From assembly GCF_041296385.1 (NCBI RefSeq), contig NW_027183505.1, forward strand, positions 62,001 to 126,000: a stretch of DNA of 64,000 bases, in the 5' to 3' direction. Shown in pieces: positions 37,072-51,027 of this stretch. The position numbers were made by a program, and so were the translations under genes. The notes beneath the pieces were generated by a model. It did not search any database and was not told the DNA's origin. It saw only the letters and a program-made list of their open reading frames with translations. Each line of letters begins with the position of its first letter. The stretch's first letter is position 1. The stretch is from Aphelocoma coerulescens. Taxonomy: Eukaryota; Chordata; Aves; Passeriformes; Corvidae.

Positions 37072-37938
37072 GTAGAAAGGGGACATCGTTCCAGGCAGCC
37101 TGTACTGAGCATGTGGCTCCTGAGTGGGGTTTGTTGTTTAGGAAACCTGCTCCGGCTTTTCCATTCTTTCCTTCCAAACAGGAAAACTTCTCCTGGGGCT
37201 GTGTGCAGGCAGAGCCCTGAGGAGAGCAGGTGGCACATGGTGCGCTGGGCTGGGACAGCCAGCTGCAGAGCTCAAGGGAAGAAGCCCAAAGTGTCACAAT
37301 GGCTCCTTGCCTTCACATGCAACACCTGGGTCACAATGGTCTCCTTGATTCCATGAGGCCCCACTGTGTCACAATGGCTCCTTGGTTCCATCAGGTTCCG
37401 CAGTGTCACCATGGTCTCCTTTGATCCGCACTGTCATCATGGACAATTGGTTCCATGAGGCCCCGCAGTGTCACAATGGTCCCTTGCTTCCATAGCTTTT
37501 ACGTTGTAACAATGGACTCCTTGCTTCTATGAGCTAGCCTGCTTTTTGCAGAGGTGTCTTTGGTTCCAACAAGGCCCCGCTGTGTCTCTGCACCCTGGCT
37601 TCCATGTGGATCTGGAGTATCACAAAGGCTCCTTGGTTCCACCAGGTCCTGCTGTGTCACAATGGGTCCTGTGGTCCCTGAGGCCCTCCAAAGTCATTGT
37701 GGAGGCTTGCTTCCATGAGGTTCCATTATGTGCCAGTGGTCATCTTGGTTCCAGGAGTTTCCTTAGTGTCACAATGCTCTCCATGCTTCCATTAGGCCCT
37801 GCTTTGCCACAATGGTCCCCTTGTTTCCATGAGGCCCCGCTGTGTCACAATGGACCTATGGTTCCATGATGTTGCGTGGTGTCACCGTGCTCTTCTTGAA
37901 TCCGCATTGTAACCATGGACCATTGGTTCCATGCAGCC
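36108..37938. repeat. Beta block 5 (monomers 17/18)
   Basis: D/E subtype without the patches of block 4. Confidence 0.8.
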
Positions 37939-39246
37939 GTGTCACAATGGGCTCCTTGATTCCATGATTCCCCACGGTGTCACAATGGAGCCTTGTTTCT
38001 AGGAGGTTCTGTACTGTCACAATTGCCTCCTTGATGCCATCAGCCCCTGCAGTGTCACAATGGCTCCTTGGTTCCATGAGGAACACAATAGCTTGGCATA
38101 AGCATTGAGCAACAGCTGCTGAACACACCTGGCAACATCTGCTTGCATCAAAAGAGGGCTTCAAGCTGACAATGGCACCAGCAGCTTCCATCTGCAACAG
38201 AGACCCAGGAAAGGACAGGCTGTGCCGGTTTGGACAAATGTGGAGGAAAATATCCTCTGATAGAAGGCAGGTTACACCCAGCCCTCCCCCACCAGGTTTT
38301 TGGAAAAAAGAACTTTCCTGGGAAGAAAGTGAAAGAGATAAAAACTATTTTTTTAACAAACACACAGGAAAAGGATAACAATGCTAAATATTAAAAGCTC
38401 TCGCTGTGCAGAGAAAGCTGGGATAATTTGAGAGTCCTTCCGTGTTTCGGTGGGGTCTCCTGAAACATCCATAGACAGCGAGGCCCGTGCAAAGAAACAG
38501 GGAGCGATTCTTGAGAGAAGTTTCAGAGCTCTTTCTTCTCCAGCCACATGGGCGGGGCACTGCCAAAGAACTGAGCAATCACAGCACAACCAGGGCCCTC
38601 CTCGCACAGGGCAACACAAAATAAGCAGTGCTGAACAGGATTAGGGCACATGTGAGAAGGGAGCAGGGAGACCCCGTGCCCAGGCCATGCCTCTACCCCA
38701 GGGTCCCCTCTCCCATGACCTCATGGCAGGGGGGAGGAACCCCAACACTTCCGTAGGTGTAGTCTCTCTCCTCCTCCTTGCAGCTGGCTCATGGGCCCAC
38801 ATTCAGGGCCCCCACCTCGGGAGAAAATTCTCCCAATGTGCTCTGATGTTGAAAGAGTCAAGAAGAGAAGAAGGGAAAAAAACCCCCAAAGTCCCAGGAA
38901 AACAAAGTTCAACTCTCCATCTCCCCCCAGAGAAAAGGAGCTGAAAACTGGCTAAAAAGAAACAAAGTTGCTTCCCTCTGCTCTTGCTGCAAGCAGGATG
39001 CAGAGGAGTGTGTATGTGTGTCCTTGAACAAACGCTCTGAGAAGTTTGTCCGGTTTTTTTTCCTCTCCCCCCTCTCAGGCTCAGTTGAAAGGCACAGAAA
39101 TGCACAAAGTTCACTTCTGGGCATAGAGCAGCAATAGGGGATACACACGATAAAGTCACCCCAAGACACAGGGACAGAGAATTCAGTGGAAAGACTCCGA
39201 GAATTCTGCTCCCAGAGATCATTCATTCCTGCTCACACTGACCCTT
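37072..39246. repeat. Monomer 18, type E, 2,175 bp
   Basis: Minisatellite at 37292-38081. It has the standard E markers; I found no private difference. Confidence 0.95.
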
Positions 39247-41428
39247 GTAGAAAGGGGACATCGTTCCAGGCAGCCTGTACTGAGCATGTGGCTCCTGAGT
39301 GGGGTTTGTTGTTTAGGAAACCTGCTCCGGCTTTTCCATTCTTTCCTTCCAAACAGGAAAACTTCTCCTGGGGCTGTGTGCAGGCAGAGCCCTGAGGAGA
39401 GCAGGTGGCACATGGTGCGCTGGGCTGGGACAGCCAGCTGCAGAGCTCAAGGGAAGAAGCCCAAAGTGTCACAATGGCTCCTTGCCTTCACATGCAACAC
39501 CTGGGTCACAATGGTCTCCTTGATTCCATGAGGCCCCACTGTGTCACAATGGCTCCTTGGTTCCATCAGGTTCCGCAGTGTCACCATGGTCTCCTTTGAT
39601 CCGCACTGTCATCATGGACAATTGGTTCCATGAGGCCCCGCAGTGTCACAATGGTCCCTTGCTTCCATAGGTTTGATGTTGTAACAATGGACTCCTTGCT
39701 TCTATGAGCTAGCCTGCTTTTTGCAGAGGTGTCTTTGGTTCCAACAAGGCCCCGCTGTGTCTCAGTGCACCCTGGCTTCCATGTGGATCTGGAGTATCAC
39801 AAAGGCTCCTTGGTTCCACCAGGTCCTGCTGTGTCACAATGGGTCCTGTGGTCCCTGAGGCCCTCCAAAGTCATCGTGAAGGCTTGCTTCCATGAGGTTC
39901 CATTATGTGCCAGTGGTCATCTTGGTTCCAGGAGTTTCCTTAGTGTCACAATGCTCTCCATGCTTCCTTTAGGCCCTGCTTTGCCACAATGGTCCCCTTG
40001 TTTCCATGAGGCCCTGCTGTGTCACAATGGACGTACGGTTCCATGATGTTGCGTGGTGTCACCGTGCTCTTCTTGAATCCGCAGTGTAACCATGGACCAT
40101 TGGTTCCATGCGGCCTGGCAGTGTCACAATGGGCTCCTTGATTCCATGATTCCCCACGGTGTCACAATGGAGCCTTGTTTCTAGGAGGTTCTGTACTGTC
40201 ACAATTGCCTCCTTGATGCCATCAGCCCCTGCAGTGTCACAATGGCTCCTTGGTTCCATGAGGAACACAATAGCTTGGCATAAGCATTGAGCAACAGCTG
40301 CTGAACACACCTGGCAACATCTGCTTGCATCAAAAGAGGGCTTCAAGCTGACAATGGCACCAGCAGCTTCCATCTGCAACAGAGACCCAGGAAAGGACAG
40401 GCTGTGCCGGTTTGGACAAATGTGGAGGAAAATATCCTCTGATAGAAGGCAGGTTACACCCAGCCCTCCCCCACCAGGTTTTTGGAAAAAAGAACTTTCC
40501 TGGGAAGAAAGTGAAAGAGATAAAAACTATTTTTTTAACAAACACACAGGAAAAGGATAACAATGCTAAATATTAAAAGCTCTCGCTGTGCAGAGAAAGC
40601 TGGGATAATTTGAGAGTCCTTCCGTGTTTCGGTGGGGTCTCCTGAAACATCCATAGACAGCGAGGCCCGTGCAAAGAAACAGGGAGCGATTCTTGAGAGA
40701 AGTTTCAGAGCTCTTTCTTCTCCAGCCACATGGGCGGGGCACTGCCAAAGAACTGAGCAATCACAGCACAACCAGGGCCCTCCTCGCACAGGGCAACACA
40801 AAATAAGCAGTGCTGAACAGGATTAGGGCACATGTGAGAAGGGAGCAGGGAGACCCCGTGCCCAGGCCATGCCTCTACCCCAGGGTCCCCTCTCCCATGA
40901 CCTCATGGCAGGGGGGAGGAACCCCAACACTTCCGTAGGTGTAGTCTCTCTCCTCCTCCTTGCAGCTGGCTCATGGGCCCACATTCAGGGCCCCCACCTC
41001 GGGAGAAAATTCTCCCAATGTGCTCTGATGTTGAAAGAGTCAAGAAGAGAAGAAGGGAAAAAAACCCCCAAAGTCCCAGGAAAACAAAGTTCAACTCTCC
41101 ATCTCCCCCCAGAGAAAAGGAGCTGAAAACTGGCTAAAAAGAAACAAAGTTGCTTCCCTCTGCTCTTGCTGCAAGCAGGATGCAGAGGAGTGTGTATGTG
41201 TGTCCTTGAACAAACGCTCTGAGAAGTTTGTCCGGTTTTTTTTCCTCTCCCCCCTCTCAGGCTCAGTTGAAAGGCACAGAAATGCACAAAGTTCACTTCT
41301 GGGCATAGAGCAGCAATAGGGGATACACACGATAAAGTCACCCCAAGACACAGGGACAGAGAATTCAGTGGAAAGACTCCGAGAATTCTGCTCCCAGAGA
41401 TCATTCATTCCTGCTCACACTGACCCTT
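39247..41428. repeat. Monomer 19, type A with ggatctgg, 2,182 bp
   Basis: Minisatellite at 39467-40263. L1/R1, except c at 39789 (ggatctgg), the base found in C, D and E. It is a single-site import or shared ancestral state. Monomer 21 has the same base. Confidence 0.95.
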
Positions 41429-43610
41429 GTAGAAAGGGGACATCGTTCCAGGCAGCCTGTACTGAGCATGTGGCTCCTGAGTGGGGTTTGTTGTTTAGGA
41501 AACCTGCTCCGGCTTTTCCATTCTTTCCTTCCAAACAGGAAAACTTCTCCTGGGGCTGTGTGCAGGCAGAGCCCTGAGGAGAGCAGGTGGCACATGGTGC
41601 GCTGGGCTGGGACAGCCAGCTGCAGAGCTCAAGGGAAGAAGCCCAAAGTGTCACAATGGCTCCTTGCCTTCACATGCAACACCTGGGTCACAATGGTCTC
41701 CTTGATTCCATGAGGCCCCACTGTGTCACAATGGCTCCTTGGTTCCATCAGGTTCCGCAGTGTCACCATGGTCTCCTTTGATCCGCACTGTCATCATGGA
41801 CAATTGGTTCCATGAGGCCCCGCAGTGTCACAATGGTCCCTTGCTTCCATAGGTTTGATGTTGTAACAATGGACTCCTTGCTTCTATGAGCTAGCCTGCT
41901 TTTTGCAGAGGTGTCTTTGGTTCCAACAAGGCCCCGCTGTGTCTCAGTGCACCCTGGCTTCCATGTGGATGTGGAGTATCACAAAGGCTCCTTGGTTCCA
42001 CCAGGTCCTGCTGTGTCACAATGGGTCCTGTGGTCCCTGAGGCCCTCCAAAGTCATCGTGAAGGCTTGCTTCCATGAGGTTCCATTATGTGCCAGTGGTC
42101 ATCTTGGTTCCAGGAGTTTCCTTAGTGTCACAATGCTCTCCATGCTTCCTTTAGGCCCTGCTTTGCCACAATGGTCCCCTTGTTTCCATGAGGCCCTGCT
42201 GTGTCACAATGGACGTACGGTTCCATGATGTTGCGTGGTGTCACCGTGCTCTTCTTGAATCCGCAGTGTAACCATGGACCATTGGTTCCATGCGGCCTGG
42301 CAGTGTCACAATGGGCTCCTTGATTCCATGATTCCCCACGGTGTCACAATGGAGCCTTGTTTCTAGGAGGTTCTGTACTGTCACAATTGCCTCCTTGATG
42401 CCATCAGCCCCTGCAGTGTCACAATGGCTCCTTGGTTCCATGAGGAACACAATAGCTTGGCATAAGCATTGAGCAACAGCTGCTGAACACACCTGGCAAC
42501 ATCTGCTTGCATCAAAAGAGGGCTTCAAGCTGACAATGGCACCAGCAGCTTCCATCTGCAACAGAGACCCAGGAAAGGACAGGCTGTGCCGGTTTGGACA
42601 AATGTGGAGGAAAATATCCTCTGATAGAAGGCAGGTTACACCCAGCCCTCCCCCACCAGGTTTTTGGAAAAAAGAACTTTCCTGGGAAGAAAGTGAAAGA
42701 GATAAAAACTATTTTTTTAACAAACACACAGGAAAAGGATAACAATGCTAAATATTAAAAGCTCTCGCTGTGCAGAGAAAGCTGGGATAATTTGAGAGTC
42801 CTTCCGTGTTTCGGTGGGGTCTCCTGAAACATCCATAGACAGCGAGGCCCGTGCAAAGAAACAGGGAGCGATTCTTGAGAGAAGTTTCAGAGCTCTTTCT
42901 TCTCCAGCCACATGGGCGGGGCACTGCCAAAGAACTGAGCAATCACAGCACAACCAGGGCCCTCCTCGCACAGGGCAACACAAAATAAGCAGTGCTGAAC
43001 AGGATTAGGGCACATGTGAGAAGGGAGCAGGGAGACCCCGTGCCCAGGCCATGCCTCTACCCCAGGGTCCCCTCTCCCATGACCTCATGGCAGGGGGGAG
43101 GAACCCCAACACTTCCGTAGGTGTAGTCTCTCTCCTCCTCCTTGCAGCTGGCTCATGGGCCCACATTCAGGGCCCCCACCTCGGGAGAAAATTCTCCCAA
43201 TGTGCTCTGATGTTGAAAGAGTCAAGAAGAGAAGAAGGGAAAAAAACCCCCAAAGTCCCAGGAAAACAAAGTTCAACTCTCCATCTCCCCCCAGAGAAAA
43301 GGAGCTGAAAACTGGCTAAAAAGAAACAAAGTTGCTTCCCTCTGCTCTTGCTGCAAGCAGGATGCAGAGGAGTGTGTATGTGTGTCCTTGAACAAACGCT
43401 CTGAGAAGTTTGTCCGGTTTTTTTTCCTCTCCCCCCTCTCAGGCTCAGTTGAAAGGCACAGAAATGCACAAAGTTCACTTCTGGGCATAGAGCAGCAATA
43501 GGGGATACACACGATAAAGTCACCCCAAGACACAGGGACAGAGAATTCAGTGGAAAGACTCCGAGAATTCTGCTCCCAGAGATCATTCATTCCTGCTCAC
43601 ACTGACCCTT
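41429..43610. repeat. Monomer 20, type A, 2,182 bp
   Basis: Minisatellite at 41649-42445. I see no difference from monomer 1. Confidence 0.95.
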
Positions 43611-45792
43611 GTAGAAAGGGGACATCGTTCCAGGCAGCCTGTACTGAGCATGTGGCTCCTGAGTGGGGTTTGTTGTTTAGGAAACCTGCTCCGGCTTTTC
43701 CATTCTTTCCTTCCAAACAGGAAAACTTCTCCTGGGGCTGTGTGCAGGCAGAGCCCTGAGGAGAGCAGGTGGCACATGGTGCGCTGGGCTGGGACAGCCA
43801 GCTGCAGAGCTCAAGGGAAGAAGCCCAAAGTGTCACAATGGCTCCTTGCCTTCACATGCAACACCTGGGTCACAATGGTCTCCTTGATTCCATGAGGCCC
43901 CACTGTGTCACAATGGCTCCTTGGTTCCATCAGGTTCCGCAGTGTCACCATGGTCTCCTTTGATCCGCACTGTCATCATGGACAATTGGTTCCATGAGGC
44001 CCCGCAGTGTCACAATGGTCCCTTGCTTCCATAGGTTTGATGTTGTAACAATGGACTCCTTGCTTCTATGAGCTAGCCTGCTTTTTGCAGAGGTGTCTTT
44101 GGTTCCAACAAGGCCCCGCTGTGTCTCAGTGCACCCTGGCTTCCATGTGGATCTGGAGTATCACAAAGGCTCCTTGGTTCCACCAGGTCCTGCTGTGTCA
44201 CAATGGGTCCTGTGGTCCCTGAGGCCCTCCAAAGTCATCGTGAAGGCTTGCTTCCATGAGGTTCCATTATGTGCCAGTGGTCATCTTGGTTCCAGGAGTT
44301 TCCTTAGTGTCACAATGCTCTCCATGCTTCCTTTAGGCCCTGCTTTGCCACAATGGTCCCCTTGTTTCCATGAGGCCCTGCTGTGTCACAATGGACGTAC
44401 GGTTCCATGATGTTGCGTGGTGTCACCGTGCTCTTCTTGAATCCGCAGTGTAACCATGGACCATTGGTTCCATGCGGCCTGGCAGTGTCACAATGGGCTC
44501 CTTGATTCCATGATTCCCCACGGTGTCACAATGGAGCCTTGTTTCTAGGAGGTTCTGTACTGTCACAATTGCCTCCTTGATGCCATCAGCCCCTGCAGTG
44601 TCACAATGGCTCCTTGGTTCCATGAGGAACACAATAGCTTGGCATAAGCATTGAGCAACAGCTGCTGAACACACCTGGCAACATCTGCTTGCATCAAAAG
44701 AGGGCTTCAAGCTGACAATGGCACCAGCAGCTTCCATCTGCAACAGAGACCCAGGAAAGGACAGGCTGTGCCGGTTTGGACAAATGTGGAGGAAAATATC
44801 CTCTGATAGAAGGCAGGTTACACCCAGCCCTCCCCCACCAGGTTTTTGGAAAAAAGAACTTTCCTGGGAAGAAAGTGAAAGAGATAAAAACTATTTTTTT
44901 AACAAACACACAGGAAAAGGATAACAATGCTAAATATTAAAAGCTCTCGCTGTGCAGAGAAAGCTGGGATAATTTGAGAGTCCTTCCGTGTTTCGGTGGG
45001 GTCTCCTGAAACATCCATAGACAGCGAGGCCCGTGCAAAGAAACAGGGAGCGATTCTTGAGAGAAGTTTCAGAGCTCTTTCTTCTCCAGCCACATGGGTG
45101 GGGCACTGCCAAAGAACTGAGCAATCACAGCACAACCAGGGCCCTCCTCGCACAGGGCAACACAAAATAAGCAGTGCTGAACAGGATTAGGGCACATGTG
45201 AGAAGGGAGCAGGGAGACCCCGTGCCCAGGCCATGCCTCTACCCCAGGGTCCCCTCTCCCATGACCTCATGGCAGGGGGGAGGAACCCCAACACTTCCGT
45301 AGGTGTAGTCTCTCTCCTCCTCCTTGCAGCTGGCTCATGGGCCCACATTCAGGGCCCCCACCTCGGGAGAAAATTCTCCCAATGTGCTCTGATGTTGAAA
45401 GAGTCAAGAAGAGAAGAAGGGAAAAAAACCCCCAAAGTCCCAGGAAAACAAAGTTCAACTCTCCATCTCCCCCCAGAGAAAAGGAGCTGAAAACTGGCTA
45501 AAAAGAAACAAAGTTGCTTCCCTCTGCTCTTGCTGCAAGCAGGATGCAGAGGAGTGTGTATGTGTGTCCTTGAACAAACGCTCTGAGAAGTTTGTCCGGT
45601 TTTTTTTCCTCTCCCCCCTCTCAGGCTCAGTTGAAAGGCACAGAAATGCACAAAGTTCACTTCTGGGCATAGAGCAGCAATAGGGGATACACACGATAAA
45701 GTCACCCCAAGACACAGGGACAGAGAATTCAGTGGAAAGACTCCGAGAATTCTGCTCCCAGAGATCATTCATTCCTGCTCACACTGACCCTT
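43611..45792. repeat. Monomer 21, type A with two variants, 2,182 bp
   Basis: Minisatellite at 43831-44627. It combines c at 44153 (shared with monomer 19) with the GC-box c to t change at 45099 (shared with monomers 3-5). This mixture supports its pairing with monomer 5 in the recurring eight-monomer block. Confidence 0.95.
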
Positions 45793-47979
45793 GTAGAAAG
45801 GGGACATCGTTCCAGGCAGCCTGTACTGAGCATGTGGCTCCTGAGTGGGGTTTGTTGTTTAGGAAACCTGCTCCGGCTTTTCCATTCTTTCCTTCCAAAC
45901 AGGAAAACTTCTCCTGGGGCTGTGTGCAGGCAGAGCCCTGAGGAGAGCAGGTGGCACATGGTGCGCTGGGCTGGGACAGCCAGCTGCAGAGCTCAAGGGA
46001 AGAAGCCCAAAGCGTCACAATGGCTCCTTGCCTTCACATGCAACACCTGGGTCACAATGGTCTCCTTGATTCCATGAGGCCCCACTGTGTCACAATGGCT
46101 CCTTGGTTCCATCAGGTTCCGCAGTGTCACCATGGTCTCCTTTGATCCGCACTGTCATCATGGACAATTGGTTCCATGAGGCCCCGCAGTGTCACAATGG
46201 TCCCTTGCTTCCATAGGTTTGATGTTGTAACAATGGACTCCTTGCTTCTATGAGCTAGCCTGCTTTTTGCAGAGGTGTCTTTGGTTCCAACAAGGCCCCG
46301 CTGTGTCTCAGTGCACCCTGGCTTCCATGTGGATGTGGAGTATCACAAAGGCTCCTTGGTTCCACCAGGTCCTGCTGTGTCACAATGGGTCCTGTGGTCC
46401 CTGAGGCCCTCCAAAGTCATCGTGAAGGCTTGCTTCCATGAGGTTCCATTATGTGCCAGTGGTCATCTTGGTTCCAGGAGTTTCCTTAGTGTCACAATGC
46501 TCTCCATGCTTCCTTTAGGCCCTGCTTTGCCACAATGGTCCCCTTGTTTCCATGAGGCCCTGCTGTGTCACAATGGACGTACGGTTCCATGATGTTGCGT
46601 GGTGTCACCGTGCTCTTCTTGAATCCGCAGTGTAACCATGGACCATTGGTTCCATGCGGCCTGGCAGTGTCACAATGGGCTCCTTGATTCCATGATTCCC
46701 CACGGTGTCACAATGGAGCCTTGTTTCTAGGAGGTTCTGTACTGTCACAATTGCCTCCTTGATGCCATCAGCCCCTGCAGTGTCACAATGGCTCCTTGGT
46801 TCCATGAGGAACACAATAGCTTGGCATAAGCATTGAGCAACAGCTGCTGAACACACCTGGCAACATCTGCTTGCATCAAAAGAGGGCTTCAAGCTGACAA
46901 TGGCACCAGCAGCTTCCATCTGCAACAGAGACCCAGGAAAGGACAGGCTGTGCCGGTTTGGACAAATGTGGAGGAAAATATCCTCTGATAGAAGGCAGGT
47001 TACACCCAGCCATCCCCCACCAGGTTTGGGAAAAAAGAATTTTCCTGGGAAGAAAGTGAAAGAGAGAAAACCTCTTTTTTTAACAAACACACAGGAAAAG
47101 GATAACAATGCTAAATATTAAAAGCTCTCGCTGTGCAGAGAAAGCTGGGATAATTTGAGAGTCCTTCCGTGTTTCGGTGGGGTCTCCTGAAACATCCATA
47201 GACAGCGAGGCCCGTGCAAAGAAACAGGGAGCGATTCTTGAGAGAAGTTTCAGAGCTCTTTCTTCTCCAGCCACATGGGCGGGGCACTGCCAAAGAACTG
47301 AGCAATCACGGCACAAGCAGGGCCCTCCTCGCACAAGGCAACACAAAATAAGCAGTGCTGAACAGGATTAGGGCACATGTGAGCAGGGAGCAGGGAGACC
47401 CCCCGTGCCCAGGCCATGCCTCTACCCCAGGGTCCCCTCTTCCCATGACCTCATGGCAGGGGGGAGGAACCCCAACACTTCCGTAGGTGTAGTCTCTCTC
47501 CTCCTCCTTGCAGCTGCCTCATGGGCCCACATTCAGGGCTCCCACCTGGGTAGAAAATTCTCCCAATGTGCTCTGATGTTGAAAGAGTCAAGAAGAGAAG
47601 AAGGGAAAAAAACCCCCGAAGTCCCAGGAAAACAAAGTTCAACTCTCCATCTCCCTCCAGAGAAAAGGAGCTGAAAACTGGCTAAAAAGAAACAAGGTTG
47701 TTTCCACCGCTCTTGCTGCAAGCAGGATGCAGAGGAGTGTGTATGTGTGTCCTTGAACAAACGCTCTGAGAAGTTTGTCCGTTTTTTTTTTTTTCCTCTC
47801 TCCCCTCTCAGGCTCAGTTGAAAGGCACAGAAATGCACAAAGTTCACTTCTGGGCATAGAGCAGCAATAGGGGATACACATGATAAAGTCACCCCAAGAC
47901 ACAGGGACAGAGAATTCAGTGGAAAGACTCCGAGAATTCTGCTCCCAGAGATCATTCATTCCTGCTCACACTGACCCTT
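45793..47979. repeat. Monomer 22, type B* (undeleted end), 2,187 bp
   Basis: Minisatellite at 46013-46809. It is the counterpart of monomer 6: L1/R2 with intact cattcatt near 47953. It has one extra T in the T run (13, near 47782-47794) and a private t to c at 46013 in the first minisatellite copy. It is the longest monomer in the window. Confidence 0.94.
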
Positions 47980-50161
47980 GTAGAAAGGGGACATCGTTCC
48001 AGGCAGCCTGTACTGAGCATGTGGCTCCTGAGTGGGGTTTGTTGTTTAGGAAACCTGCTCCGGCTTTTCCATTCTTTCCTTCCAAACAGGAAAACTTCTC
48101 CTGGGGCTGTGTGCAGGCAGAGCCCTGAGGAGAGCAGGTGGCACATGGTGCGCTGGGCTGGGACAGCCAGCTGCAGAGCTCAAGGGAAGAAGCCCAAAGT
48201 GTCACAATGGCTCCTTGCCTTCACATGCAACACCTGGGTCACAATGGTCTCCTTGATTCCATGAGGCCCCACTGTGTCACAATGGCTCCTTGGTTCCATC
48301 AGGTTCCGCAGTGTCACCATGGTCTCCTTTGATCCGCACTGTCATCATGGACAATTGGTTCCATGAGGCCCCGCAGTGTCACAATGGTCCCTTGCTTCCA
48401 TAGGTTTGATGTTGTAACAATGGACTCCTTGCTTCTATGAGCTAGCCTGCTTTTTGCAGAGGTGTCTTTGGTTCCAACAAGGCCCCGCTGTGTCTCAGTG
48501 CACCCTGGCTTCCATGTGGATGTGGAGTATCACAAAGGCTCCTTGGTTCCACCAGGTCCTGCTGTGTCACAATGGGTCCTGTGGTCCCTGAGGCCCTCCA
48601 AAGTCATCGTGAAGGCTTGCTTCCATGAGGTTCCATTATGTGCCAGTGGTCATCTTGGTTCCAGGAGTTTCCTTAGTGTCACAATGCTCTCCATGCTTCC
48701 TTTAGGCCCTGCTTTGCCACAATGGTCCCCTTGTTTCCATGAGGCCCTGCTGTGTCACAATGGACGTACGGTTCCATGATGTTGCGTGGTGTCACCGTGC
48801 TCTTCTTGAATCCGCAGTGTAACCATGGACCATTGGTTCCATGCGGCCTGGCAGTGTCACAATGGGCTCCTTGATTCCATGATTCCCCACGGTGTCACAA
48901 TGGAGCCTTGTTTCTAGGAGGTTCTGTACTGTCACAATTGCCTCCTTGATGCCATCAGCCCCTGCAGTGTCACAATGGCTCCTTGGTTCCATGAGGAACA
49001 CAATAGCTTGGCATAAGCATTGAGCAACAGCTGCTGAACACACCTGGCAACATCTGCTTGCATCAAAAGAGGGCTTCAAGCTGACAATGGCACCAGCAGC
49101 TTCCATCTGCAACAGAGACCCAGGAAAGGACAGGCTGTGCCGGTTTGGACAAATGTGGAGGAAAATATCCTCTGATAGAAGGCAGGTTACACCCAGCCAT
49201 CCCCCACCAGGTTTGGGAAAAAAGAATTTTCCTGGGAAGAAAGTGAAAGAGAGAAAACCTCTTTTTTTAACAAACACACAGGAAAAGGATAACAATGCTA
49301 AATATTAAAAGCTCTCGCTGTGCAGAGAAAGCTGGGATAATTTGAGAGTCCTTCCGTGTTTCGGTGGGGTCTCCTGAAACATCCATAGACAGCGAGGCCC
49401 GTGCAAAGAAACAGGGAGCGATTCTTGAGAGAAGTTTCAGAGCTCTTTCTTCTCCAGCCACATGGGCGGGGCACTGCCAAAGAACTGAGCAATCACGGCA
49501 CAAGCAGGGCCCTCCTCGCACAAGGCAACACAAAATAAGCAGTGCTGAACAGGATTAGGGCACATGTGAGCAGGGAGCAGGGAGACCCCCCGTGCCCAGG
49601 CCATGCCTCTACCCCAGGGTCCCCTCTTCCCATGACCTCATGGCAGGGGGGAGGAACCCCAACACTTCCGTAGGTGTAGTCTCTCTCCTCCTCCTTGCAG
49701 CTGCCTCATGGGCCCACATTCAGGGCTCCCACCTGGGTAGAAAATTCTCCCAATGTGCTCTGATGTTGAAAGAGTCAAGAAGAGAAGAAGGGAAAAAAAC
49801 CCCCGAAGTCCCAGGAAAACAAAGTTCAACTCTCCATCTCCCTCCAGAGAAAAGGAGCTGAAAACTGGCTAAAAAGAAACAAGGTTGTTTCCACCGCTCT
49901 TGCTGCAAGCAGGATGCAGAGGAGTGTGTATGTGTGTCCTTGAACAAACGCTCTGAGAAGTTTGTCCGTTTTTTTTTTTTCCTCTCTCCCCTCTCAGGCT
50001 CAGTTGAAAGGCACAGAAATGCACAAAGTTCACTTCTGGGCATAGAGCAGCAATAGGGGATACACATGATAAAGTCACCCCAAGACACAGGGACAGAGAA
50101 TTCAGTGGAAAGACTCCGAGAATTCTGCTCCCAGAGATCATTCCTGCTCACACTGACCCTT
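47980..50161. repeat. Monomer 23, type B, 2,182 bp
   Basis: Minisatellite at 48200-48996. Same state as monomers 7, 12 and 28. First monomer of the third five-mer. Confidence 0.95.
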
Positions 50162-51027
50162 GTAGAAAGGGGACATCGTTCCAGGCAGCCTGTACTGAGC
50201 ATGTGGCTCCTGAGTGGGGTTTGTTGTTTAGGAAACCTGCTCCGGCTTTTCCATTCTTTCCTTCCAAACAGGAAAACTTCTCCTGGGGCTGTGTGCAGGC
50301 AGAGCCCTGAGGAGAGCAGGTGGCACATGGTGCGCTGGGCTGGGACAGCCAGCTGCAGAGCTCAAGGGAAGAAGCCCAAAGTGTCACAATGGCTCCTTGC
50401 CTTCACATGCAACACCTGGGTCACAATGGTCTCCTTGATTCCATGAGGCCCCACTGTGTCACAATGGCTCCTTGGTTCCATCAGGTTCCGCAGTGTCACC
50501 ATGGTCTCCTTTGATCCGCACTGTCATCATGGACAATTGGTTCCATGGGCCCCGCAGTGTCACAATGGTCCCTTGCTTCCATAGCTTTTACGTTGTAACA
50601 ATGGACTCCTTGCTTCTATGAGCTAGCCTGCTTTTTGCAGAGGTGTCTTTGGTTCCAACAAGGCCCCGCTGTGTCTCTGCACCCTGGCTTCCATGTGGAT
50701 CTGGAGTATCACAAAGGCTCCTTGGTTCCACCAGGTCCTGCTGTGTCACAATGGGTCCTGTGGTCCCTGAGGCCCTCCAAAGTCATTGTGGAGGCTTGCT
50801 TCCATGAGGTTCCATTATGTGCCAGTGGTCATCTTGGTTCCAGGAGTTTCCTTAGTGTCACAATGCTCTCCATGCTTCCATTAGGCCCTGCTTTGCCACA
50901 ATGGTCCCCTTGTTTCCATGAGGCCCCGCTGTGTCACAATGGACCTATGGTTCCATGATGTTGCGTGGTGTCACCGTGCTCTTCTTGAATCCGCATTGTA
51001 ACCATGGACCATTGGTTCCATGCAGCC
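49199..51027. repeat. Beta block 6 (monomers 23/24)
   Basis: B/C subtype, same marker states as blocks 1 and 3. Confidence 0.8.

Larger units (their letters stand above)
34889..41428. repeat. Three-monomer repeat, copy 2 (D-E-A), 6,540 bp
   Basis: Monomers 17-19, immediately following the first trimer. D here has the unconverted sequence, so it was not copied from monomer 14 in its present state. Confidence 0.88.
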